A DNA stretch of 64,000 bases. Origin: Epiperipatus broadwayi. Its lineage: Eukaryota > Onychophora > Udeonychophora > Euonychophora > Peripatidae. The stretch is taken from the NCBI GenBank assembly GCA_028023455.1, contig JAQFVV010012491.1, positions 851,501-915,500 on the forward strand, read 5' to 3'. This document shows positions 14,501-26,500 of this stretch, one piece after another; position 1 is the stretch's first letter, and each line of letters begins with the position of its first letter. Position numbers and translations under genes: made by a program. The notes under the pieces are model-generated. The model did not search any database, was not told the DNA's origin, and saw nothing but the letters and a program-made list of their open reading frames with translations.

Positions 14501-17500
14501 GATTGTATGAGATAGAGTGGATGGATAAAGGGAGCTTGAAAATAAGTAATTATATTAAAAAATTTTAATATAATTAATTTATATTGCAATTCACAAATTT
14601 AATAGCTAAATTATTTTTGTAATTTTTACATTTTACAGCTGATAGCTAGCCATATAAAATATTAAGAATCTATTTCCTTTTGATTTTTTTGTTGACTGAG
14701 ATCAACAAAATCTCACATAAATAGAATTTTGTGCTATATGAACTATTTCATGAAAAGGTTATTAAAAATAACTGACTAATGAAAAATTCATGCAAATTTT
14801 GAAGATATCAATAATTCCGTCTACCACTATTCAGGACCAAATCTGTAAAGCAGTTTATTTTGCTTCAAAACCTAGTGTTGGTATTGAGAACTAAATGTTT
14901 CTGATTATTGTCTTCCATTAATAGAAAACTATTCTGATGCACCTTAAGTTATTTTATGCCATTCAGTTCATTAACTTAAAAATTCCAAAAGACTAAACTT
15001 TTGAACAAAATCGAATGGCTTGTTCTATATAAGCCTGGCATCATGTCAGCAGTTGAACATTTTATTGCTCCCAATTAAATGAAAATTAAGTAAGAAATCT
15101 ATTTTTTCTACTACACTTCTATCATCTAGGGTAAGCTTGAGTAATCAATGAATGCCAAATATTAGTGCTTTATAAATCCCTATCTAATGCTGTGCTATTC
15201 ATATTCAGGGACTAGTTTCTAGCTTATGATTTTATCAGTGAGAAAATTTAGATCTGGATTGAATATACCTGGGGTTTTTAAATCTAATATATCTTTCTTC
15301 CAGCAAACAATATTTACTCTTTTTTTACTACCAAAGTTAACATCTTGAAATTTAGATACATTTTTAATTTTAGCCAACTTGCTTATATACTTATACAGGC
15401 CATATACCAGTTTGGTATACTGTGTATTTTAGTATCTTCAATTTTTAATAACTATGGACATTAATATTTCTTGACTACATCCTGATACAAATTACTTCAC
15501 TGATAGAAACAACAAATTAAACACCAGTCTAGAGGGCTATGGATAAAACAGAACTGAATTATTTATTAAGCACTATCATCTGACATCTACTGTTTATTCG
15601 ATTTTATGCAAGCTGGAAAAATTGGAGTAGGAGAAATAAATTTTCTACTTAAATGTAATGTGTAGACAGATCATGTGATATTTTGCTGATATTATTTAAT
15701 AATTGTTAGTACTTTTGAGACTTTGGTAGAATATTGTCTCTGTAACTGTTCCTAACATAGATGACAATTGGAGAAAATAAGGTGGTTTTGTTTGTTATAC
15801 ATTTTTTTTGCTAGAGCTAAAAAATGCCTAAGTTAGCATATAACGAATCTGATTAAAATATAATAGTGATGACCTAACGTCATTTTTATATTGAGAAAGT
15901 TCTATTAGGTTAAAAACACTTATATCAGTGGTTTGAGTGATATAAAATAAGCAATAGGCAGCTGCTGCATTGATATGTGCCATGATCTAGAAATTTGATT
16001 TATACTATCATCTATTATTGAGGAGAATGATAGAATGAATGCCTGGGATTAGTGCAGATATTAAATGTCAGCATCACATAAAGCTTTAAATTTGATCAAG
16101 GCAGTGCTTCTTTATTAACATGAAAAAACAAAAACTATTTTTGCTTGCAAAAAAACATTTCATTAGACTTTGTCCATCTAAATGTAGGCAACTATTGTTA
16201 AATGAATTATTTTTTGTTAGTTAGGCATTAAATAGAAATTGATATGTTAAAATGATAAAATTATTACCTTAAGTTTATAATTGGAATATAATCCTTGTTT
16301 TTACATCACCTTTGAGTGGTAAGTTTTAAATTGTGCTTTATGCAAAAAAGTGAAGCTTAGTATTATTAGAAAAGAATTATAAGGCTTAGTGCTTTTGGAG
16401 CAGTTAGGTCTCCATATTTATAACCTATCTTGGGAGTGTCGGCATACATTGAAATTTTAATGTAAGCCAACACTCCCACGATAGGCTATAAATATGGAGA
16501 CCTAAGTGCTCCAAAAGCACTAAACCTTATAATTTTTTTCTAATAACACTAAGCTTCACTTTTTTGCATAAAGCACAATTTAAAACTTAAGTTTAATCAT
16601 TAATTAATTAAGTATAAATTTAATTGGATATATGTTAAGCAAATAAATAAAAATGATTATGGTATGAACTTTGAACCATATGTGGAATCCAGATATTTTT
16701 ATTTACCTGAGTTTAGTTGTTTTTTTTTTATAAATATAAATTAAAACTTTATTTAATTATTACTTTACAACACAAATTACAGAATTAACATTGATAACAA
16801 AATTATTACACTAATATTTGCATCATTCACAGATACCTTACTGCCATTGCTGAGCTATAGTTTTACAGCTTCCCTTCCATCAAAGATTCCCACAAAGAAA
16901 CATAGTTCATACTTATCTTCAAGAACAATACCAGATACAAACACTCCATAACATCCCATTCAATATATCATTTCCATAATCATTCACAGCCTATCCTATG
17001 TGAGTCATCATTCTGCCAATCAGATGAGGCAAACATACTCCATGTTACTGTGTAAACTTCTGTTGGAGCTAGTGTTTTATCTCTATTTTGGGCCATAGCT
17101 ATTATTTTTATAAATTTTCTAAACCAATTGATATTTGTTCCAGGGAATATAGATTTTCCTCTCACACACCAGATGGCAAATAGATGGAGCAGTGGAGACA
17201 TATAAGTAAACAAATACTATATTAATATTAATAGCATTATGTAGCAATGTAACAACAGATAATTATCTATATAACAGATTCTAAATAGAGGTGAAATAGG
17301 AACTTTTATGTTCAAAAAAATTCACAACTCCAGCATCCTCATCAGGATAACAAATGTTGGGAACAACCCACCTTTCACATATTTAATATACATCTTAGAT
17401 ATAATTTTATATGTAATTTTGTCACAGCAAGGCATAGCATATGAGGACAAAATTTCTCAATCCACTCGTTAATAGCTTGCATTCTCAGTCTCAAATTAAG

Positions 17501-20500
17501 TTCTTTGAAATTGTCCCCCACTATGTTTAATTTCATAATCTTTAGAAAGAAAAAAACAATAAAATTAAATTATATGTATTCACTGTAGCTTAGTATAAAT
17601 CAATTCCTGTGACCTCCTTTCCCATTTATATTATTGGAACATATTGTCCTCACAGTTCTCTTGGGAAGAACTGGATCATATATGCTGATGAGTTTCTTTC
17701 CCAGAAATCCCTGTACCATTTTGAAATGTTCTTTGTTGAAAACCTTGATCTGCCTCTTTCATTTGAATTTCAGCCAAATCAAACAATTTTATCTGCAAGA
17801 GTCTACTGTTATAGTCATCCAATTTCACATAAATCCCACAATCCATCTCATGCTTAACTTTTTTTCTCTGCAGATTCTATAGGATCTGAGTTCTCAGACT
17901 TTGAAGGATCTTGCTTCCTGCTTTCATATTGCTTGTCATCAGACCCCAATAAATTTTCCTTAAGGACTTGCCTAGATTTTTTATTCAACTTACGTTTCTT
18001 TGGTTTGTTCTTTATCAGAGGAGAAAAACTCTCATTAAATGCAAAATCACTTTCAAACTCATTTCCCACAATACTGGTAGTGCTGGAGCCAGTCTCATTG
18101 AGTCCATATCCAGAATAATTTCTGATACTGAAGATATCTGTATTCCCTTTTTATTCTCAGGTTTTTATCATGCATCATCACCTTGACAGTTTCTTCATTT
18201 TCATCCTGTAAATTTGATGAGTTTGCATTCCCAAAACTGCAACTATGAAACCTTGTCTTCTTGCCCTTACATACTTTACATAATCTCTCCAGGCACCCTC
18301 TAACTAGAAGGGTCCTCTCCCTACAAAGAAAACATTGAGATGGTACTCCATAAAAAGAAACCACCAGGGAAGACACATTAGTATGAAAGAAAGTCAGCAC
18401 ATCTCTAGGTCCCACTCCTTCTTCAGTGTAAGTCTAAATTTGGCTGCATTCATAAGAATTGGTATCTTTATTCTTCTATCATATAAATACTTGAATTCTG
18501 ACACTTCTCCATACTTACCTAGTAACTTTTGAAGATCCACACTCTTAAAGTTTATTTAACAATTTTTAATTATTCCCTCCATTACCACTGGCCTGTTCAA
18601 GTCACCAGCCCATATTATCTTGTCATCCAGCTTTGTAACTGTTTTTTTTTTAATTCTTTCTAAGCTACATTATAAAATTCTAGAATCAGGTATCTACTGT
18701 TAGGGTGAGTCAGCACCTTGAAAATCATATTCCACAGCTTTTTTTCTTTATAACATTATAGAAATCCTCAATTGCAAAACAATATAGCTCACAATTCTCA
18801 TCTGTGATAGTAAGTATAAGGGATTTATCACTATGATAGTTACTAAAAGATTTTAACAATTGGTATGGGATGGATGCACTAAATTTCCTAGTAATAATTT
18901 CCAAATTATTGGTATTTTTAATTACTTTATCTTATTCACAATATTTCCCCACAGCACAAACTTCTTATTCAATATCTTTATATTGATATTCAACTATGTC
19001 ATTACATTTCTCTTTAGCCTCCCCATTACTTATGCCTTAATGATTTCCTGCAGATTTCACTGCTCTGGCAAAATTCATATTATTATGAGACATATTGTTA
19101 TTTGTGTGGGCAGTTATTTGAAATATCTTCTTATCTATCTTATGCATATATAATGTATAATATTAAACGTTATCTAATTTGATCACAGTTTTGATACAAA
19201 AAAAGTATACCCATTATATTATCAAATATATAACTTGTGCATCCTTATCCTTATTACCTTATTAAGAGAAAAAATTTCAGAGAAGGGCAAATTAAAAAAC
19301 CCTGAATAAAATTTTCTCCACATTTCAAGTTAATATTATACTTTAATATTAAATGCTTAACAAATTTTTATAACAAAAGTAGAATGAACTGGTTAATTAA
19401 AAAAGAAAAAAATGGTGAACATAAATGATTTTATTTGTCAAATGCTGAAGATTTCAAATTATTAACTTCGATGACTATCTGATGGTAGCAACTTATTCAG
19501 AAATATTTATGAAAATCTTGCCAAAACATTGAATGCATTATTCAATGTCTAAATATTAATTCTTTTTAGATTTATGTTCTTTAGTTTATATGCATATAAA
19601 ACCTAGTCTCTTTGTGTTTTGTGACACATAGCATTTTGACATAGCAGACAAAAAATAAAAGAGAAGAGGAAAACAGAGGATATAAAAAATATATAGGAAA
19701 GAAATATAATGAAAAAAATAAGCAAAAAAAAATTATAAAGAAACACTAAGAAAAACATGCAAGCAAGATATATAAATAAAATCCGAAAGGGCAAACAAAT
19801 AGTGCTCAAATTTGTTGGTTACTTCTTCAAAGGGTTTTGAAATATTAAATAATTACGTCGGAATTAATATTATATATATAAATTAAATTATTAAGATATA
19901 ATTTATTATATATAATTTATTATTATTGATCCATATAATATTAATATCTTTTATGTTCTTTATTACTTTTTATAATGTTTTTTTCCAACCCACTATTGAT
20001 GGTTTCGATTGCCCCAGCATTCTTTTTCAGAACTTCTGATTGCTGGGGCAATCGAACCTGTCAATAGTGAGTTGTAAAAAAGCATTGTAAAAAGTAATAA
20101 AGAACATAAATAATATTAATATTATTATCAAGACACTGTTAAGTTAATTTTATTAACATTGTATATTCCAATTTATTTATAAAATAATAATTTTAAATTC
20201 AAATTCAATATTTTATTTTCATTTTTCTTGCAACAATGCTTTTTAGTTTTCTAAATCTGCACTGAGTTTTTTGTAACCCTATTTTTCTGGAATAAATACT
20301 AATGGGATTCCAATACTTAGTTATACAAATTCTTTTGTTTTATATTTTTTTAAGTCGAAATAATAAAAGCTAACATATCAACAATATATTTTAAATTTTC
20401 TCCAGTAATCTCATCAAGACGTGTAACTTTTTATATTTTTAATGTTACAAACGGGTATTTCCTTCTCATCAAATTAGATCGGTCTATCCAAATCTAAATG

Positions 20501-23500
20501 GGTCACTAGGTTGTGCATATAATTAAATGCAGTCATTTGACAATATTCCTTTAATTTTTTTCAGATACCATCATTATCGTTTAAAAAAGTGTCGTCCATA
20601 GTTTTAATAAGATATTATTTATTTATATCATATACTATTTTCATCTTGTCAAAAAAGATGTGAAGTGGCTTCTGACTACAACTTGATTTTTAAACATCTA
20701 CGTTTAGAGCAATGATGCATTCATGTTTATTTATAGTCATACTTCTATCTAACCAAAGTTTTCGTTATAGCCAATTCAAATGACTTATAAAAATTCAATG
20801 ATAAGTTCACAGAGTTAATATTATTATTTTCAATAACTTTAGGCCACAATTTATTGTCTCCGAGCAACATGTATATTAACACATTCGATATTTTATTATT
20901 TGCAATGCAGTAACACTATTCATTAAGGAAGAGACAAGTTATTTCTCTGAATTTAATGAACCTAATACTACAGTATAAACACTGATAAAATATTATAAGT
21001 AACATTACATAAATCAGTTTTTAATTGTATTAGCCTTTTATTGAAGCATCTAGGGATTTCAGAAATAAAATCAGTAAGTTAGATCTCATAGAGAATGCAA
21101 CAATAGTCTTTTTGACAACAATGAAGGCCAATTTTCAATTATCCACTTAATTGATTTTTTTTTACATCCTTTATAACCTTTGACACAGATTGATATGTAT
21201 TACTGTTCAATATGTTTGATTTGAGGTTATTAATCTAATTTATTTGGCTTCTGCTCAGCGATATTCCAATTTATCAGGTATTTGGGACAATGATTCTGTA
21301 TAATGAATTTTTTTCCTATAACAATTCGTAATCTTATATCATGCTTAAAATGTAATCAGTATATCATACATAGACTTCAATGATTGCAAGTTGGTTTAAA
21401 ATTTATCAGTATGCCCAAAAATGTTAATAAACTATCAGCATAAAAAAATAATTAATTAGTGGAATTTTTTTTATTCCAAATAATCTAGTCAGTTTTTTTA
21501 ATTCAACTAACTATAATTTCATTGAAGTCTGGATGCTCTTCTGATGAACCAATTCTTGGTAGATAATAGGGGATTTAAGAGCATTTCTCCCACCTGCCCA
21601 TTATCCAGCCAGGAGGAGGAGAATATTAATCACTTTGTTTCTCATTATTCAAAATCCAGAGACATGGAAATGAAATTGAGATCTAGTATTAGGTCAGGAT
21701 GCTCTCAGACACTGGACATCAGCAAGGCACTGAAAACTGGAGAATTTGCTGTAATCCAAATGGTGATCATGATTCTCTTTGCAAAGTGGTGGACCAGGTG
21801 TCATAGTATTTTTCAAGACCACTTGGCAAACCCATGGTTAGTCTTCAAGAACACCTTTGCAGTCTGAAAACCAGAGACTATCTTATAACTTCCCCCAGAC
21901 TGTATGTTGACATGTGGGAACAGATTACTCTGGATGAGCAGACAATTATACCTCTTAAATTGACATCTAAGCTGTAAAAAGATATGTCAACTGAAACTAG
22001 AAGAGATAAGGAAGAAGAAAGAAGAGGCAAGAAAGAAGAAAAAATGAAGATAGAAAAAAGGACAAGGAAAGGAAGAATGGGGAAAAGAGGAAAGAACAAA
22101 GAGAATACAATACGGATAAAGCCAACTACCAAATGGAAAATGGCTGCTTGATTTAAAGTGGTGTATTAAAGGCCAAGATGTAACATAGAACTGCCTAAGA
22201 TAAAAGAAATATGTAAATTCAAGTTAAATTGTAATCAATGTAAATATGACTAAAGCAAATGTAAATGGAGCTGTAATCTAATGTAATCTGTAGAATCTGT
22301 ATTCCAATAAATATTTCCTTAATAAAAAAAAACTAACTATAATTTCTTTTGATGCTGAGCAGTTCTGTATGTAATGGCTATTAGTGTATAATACAGTTTC
22401 TATGTCATATTCAGAAGTGTCTGCAGTAAATGTTTTCTCTCTACCTCGCTTTAGTTCAAATAATTATAATAATTTGTCAGTCCATATGCTTTCGAACTTA
22501 TTCTTAATAAATCATATAATGGATGGATCACTTGAGATTTTCCCATCAGTAAGGCTTCAAAATAGTTTAAAAGCCCTAAAATAATTAAAGTTCTATAACT
22601 TTCTTATTTTTGTAGCATTTTGCCTATCAAAAATATTCTCGGATATTAGTGTTGCTGTTTTTTTATAATAATTATGTATCCAAGAAATTTTAGCTCACAG
22701 ACATATGCATTTGGATTGCACCCCGAATTTGATCAACCTGTAATAAATCACTTTCATATGTTGACACAGTAATATTTTTGAATTTATGACAATGAATGTA
22801 TTGTTGGAGTAGAAAATAACTTCATCTATTCCTTTCATTAGGGGATCCATTTTTGCTTAAAACATTGTGTAGTTATTGACAATAGTTTTGATAATGTTGT
22901 GTTTGAATCTAATTTCGCAATTTTGGGAAAATGTTAAGTATTTGATAAAAATACATTTATTAAGACTTTTTTTTATAGTGCGATGACAATCATCACAACC
23001 CCACCCCCCATTTCTCTTTATAATCACAACAATAGATGTGGCCCGATTGAACTTTACCATAGGCATACAATACTCATTTTTAAATTAGTTTAAGAATCTC
23101 CTCATCTTTCTCTCTTTATGCAAATGTTATTTTATAGGCTTAAAAATAAGTTTTCTTCATTGTTTTATGTCACTCTTCATAAATTTAATTTTTCCCTGAT
23201 TTATCTTAAATAGGTTTAAAAATCTGATTTTGATTTCTTATTTGATATTTATCTTATTAATCATGCTAATTTTGATGTCTAGTTTTTCAAATCCCTTTTT
23301 ATAATGGCATTATTTTCTTTTTGTGTGACACATAATTGAAATGTTTTCATCTTTTCTTTGGTCTTAAAACTGCTATCTTTCCAAGATTTTTTTATCTTAA
23401 TGCCATTCATTTTTTAAGCCATGAAGAATGTTTTTCTGCGAGGAATGCTTTTCTGCGCTATACAACTTCTTTATTGTTATCAATTCTTTCTCAATATTAG

Positions 23501-26500
23501 TAACAAGCCTGGGCTGCTATCAACCTCCATATTTTTATTTTTCTCAATGATACTTATTTTTATATTTTTAATATGCATTTTTTAAATACTTTTGACTATA
23601 GAACTGTTCTTGCAGATTAAGATTTTTTTCTTTTTCTGATTTATGATTTAAATGTAACTTGACTCTTTATAGCATGTACACTTCTCTGTGTTGTTTTTTA
23701 TTATATAGCCATTTTTCTCAATAATAGTACAATTTTCTTTTTGTGAGACTCTGATTTTCCATTTTCTTTGTCACCATTTTTCCTGTTTTTTAAATAATAG
23801 GTTTATAGCCATTGGTTACAATCTGTTTCTGGAATTATCTGCATTGCTTTCATAGGTATACCTTTTATAACTGCATCTTCATATTAAAGATCTTTACAGT
23901 TAATAAATACTATCCAAACTTTCATTCAACATACCCAGACAAACTGTTTAATAGAAAATCTCTATATTTGCCATTTCTAGCCACTTTTGTAAGAACTATA
24001 TCATAATTATGGAGTCTCTTCTCCTGGTCTTGGCTGTTCTGGCTAAAATTTAGTCTAGCTATAAGACTTGAGGGTAAAAAGTTAAAATATAAATTTAGTT
24101 TTTTTTGTGAGAGAAGTTTTATACAAGCAGTAATTTTGAACATTTTTTTGTTTGCAAAATACTATAGCCGATCTTGGTTTTAATTTCCTCAATTTTATTC
24201 AAGAGAAAATATTTTTCCACAGAATGTTTGAATAGCAGCATCGATAAATTTTCTATATCAAACTTGCTAAGTACAGTCTGATTTATTGTTGTAGATTTTA
24301 TCCTACTTTACTAGTTATAATTCTTGAAATAGGGATTCATAATCAATTCTCAAATTGTGTCAGCTATTTTTCTGGATGCTATAAAATTCCAGATTGACTA
24401 TACTATCTATTTATCTTAATGTTATGGCATTCTAAATCCAGGGCGAATGTTCTAGCTAGTTTTCTAACTGCTATGAGGTTCAAAATACAAGGACAACAAC
24501 GAAAACTAGACAAATTCTTTCACTAGTTGATCAATAAAATTTTACCACTAATTTGTTTCTAATACTTAAGGTATCGATCCAAATAGACACATATGTTACG
24601 TATAATTAATATAACGCTTAATTTGAATTAAACATAAATAAATTATAATGGAACATATATATTTATAGATTTATAAATGAATACCTCTCATAAAAATAAG
24701 CAAATAAAAGAGTGCTCAATTTCGATCGAAGGCTTAATAAAGGCCGGGATAACTTTTAAAGTTTTCTAAGCTTACTATTTTACTTCAGGAAGCAAGTATC
24801 TCTCATTAGGCGTTTTCTGTTAGCCCATGATACCGATCGATTACGATGCACACAGTTTCAAAGCAAAGATAAGAAAAAGCTTCCAATTACTTCAGGGATT
24901 ACTTAGTTTTTATTTTGAGAGATTACGATAATCTTTCTAAAATTTGAAAACCCCTATTCTCATTTTTAACTAATTTTTCGTTTATTCTAAAATTTAATGA
25001 ATAGTTTTTTGTTCACCTTATAATGCTACTTTAAATACAATTAATTCTATTTAATAATTTATTTTGTTTTTTAATTTTAAAATGCTTTTTTTAATACATG
25101 TCACATTTATATATCATTATACACATTTCTTTAAGATATATAAAGCTGTAAATAATCTTACTAAAAAACTATCAACATTTATGTACACACAGACGTATAT
25201 TAGTATGACTGCCGTTATCTTTCAGTAGAGATTCTGTTTTTTTTACTTTCTAAGTCTTCTGCTTAATTAATAATCATAGAAAGTTACAACATATATATAT
25301 ACTTTGTAAAAGTGAACATGTGAGGAACTACTTTTCATTTGGAAACTATGGTCCTTATTTAAACTGATCGTATTAAAATTAGCAACTTTAAACGTATTTT
25401 TAATCTTGAACTCTATTCTGTAGTGAATGGAATATAATTATTATAAAAACCTCATAATGAAAATATAATAAACTATTTGAAATTAAAGATATTCTACCAG
25501 AAAGAGACCACATGTTAGATGGATGGATGAAATAAGAAAGTGTGCAAGGATGATGTGGAGAAGAGAAGCTAAAGATCGGAGATGGATTGAACTTGGAGAG
25601 ACCTTCATCCTGCAGTAGATTGATAATGGTTGATGATGATGATGAATATATAAAAATATATTTAAAACAATTTCATGGCAAAACATTTATATTTATGCTG
25701 TTGTTAATTAAATATAACCACTACAGTCATTTTAATATATTTCTATTTATGAAAAAAATATTCAATTAAATAGAACTATGCTGAAATTGTTTCTCTATAT
25801 ATATATTTTCATATGTCATAGCATCGGCCGGGACGCGAACCCACACCCGTCTGCAACCAACTGCTTGCTTGCAAGGCGGGTGCGATGACCTCTCGGCTAA
25901 CAACTCTTGACTGTTTTTATATTTTTATACTATAAGATTTAATATAATACTTTTTATTAATCTGCCGAAAAGTCGAACAATACTGAAACAGGTAAATTGC
26001 TGAGCTTTAAAAGACTATTTAGGATGCCTATTTCAATGTTTATAGCAAACTTGTTTCAAACTATTTGACTTCTCATCAGATAATTTATCAAAGTTAATTC
26101 GTTGCATTGAATGTTATGTGTGTATATATTATTTCAGAACAGTAGCTGAGAATTTGAAAAAAGGAAATCCAATTATTCCCGAAGTTTATGAGAGTGTTAC
26201 AATTTATTTTAGTGACATTGTAGGTTTTACCGAGATGTCTTCTCTGAGTACTCCAATGCAGGTAGGTAGTGTCTATCTAGGAGTGAAGGTAAGCAATAAT
26301 TTTTATTTTGTTTGGCAAAATTATTTTTATAAGTATTCAAATCAGGAATTTTACATTACTGCACCTTTTTATAATGCATGTTAACTCTATAGGTCAACAA
26401 ATTTAAAAATATAATTCCAGCAGTTTTATAACATTAAACTCAATTTAAGAATTATTATATTTGATGTATATCATATTTTTTTTGCTTAGAGCAAGCACAC

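Larger units (their letters stand above)
14130..14545. mobile_element. Inverted element A with hammerhead-like motif in each arm
   Basis: The left arm (about 14133-14278) is the imperfect reverse complement of the right arm (about 14412-14540). Shared blocks are TTTCAAGCTCCCTT at the outer ends, CACTCTATCTCAT, ACCACACACATGTGAAAA and the hammerhead core. A roughly 130-bp unique centre separates them. The outer edge carries a diverged version of the terminal block seen in copies B and C. There is no open reading frame. It is probably a non-autonomous, RNA-mobilised (retrozyme-like) element or two head-to-head insertions. Confidence 0.75.
16720..19093 (-). pseudogene. Decayed LINE (ORF1 plus start of ORF2, internal deletion)
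   Basis: Read on the minus strand: an ORF1 from about 19093 to about 17600, an endonuclease-like ORF2 start from 17536, then a jump to a 3' end with AATAAA (16748-16753 on the minus strand) and an oligo-A tail (T run 16720-16729 on the + strand). The reverse transcriptase is absent, so most of ORF2 is deleted, either before or after insertion. Several frameshifts and stops are present. Confidence 0.75.

Noticed and set aside
17685-17710. CTGATGAG followed by GAAA on the + strand, as a hammerhead
   Set aside because: The intervening bases cannot form stem II and the site lies antisense inside LINE coding sequence; chance match.
18560-18660. A second LINE endonuclease ([10 protein letters not shown] resembling a GDFN motif) upstream of the zinc knuckles
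   Set aside because: Its position 5' of the knuckles, with continuous surrounding coding similarity, fits ORF1 better than an endonuclease; treated as part of ORF1.
25812-25910. A functional tRNA gene
   Set aside because: A and B boxes are present, but the acceptor arms do not pair, the variable region is too long and an A-tail follows; three related copies show it is a SINE.
26118-26384. 88-codon frame as a stand-alone gene
   Set aside because: Only 26138-26261 is homologous to guanylate cyclase; the rest is intron read-through past a good GT donor.
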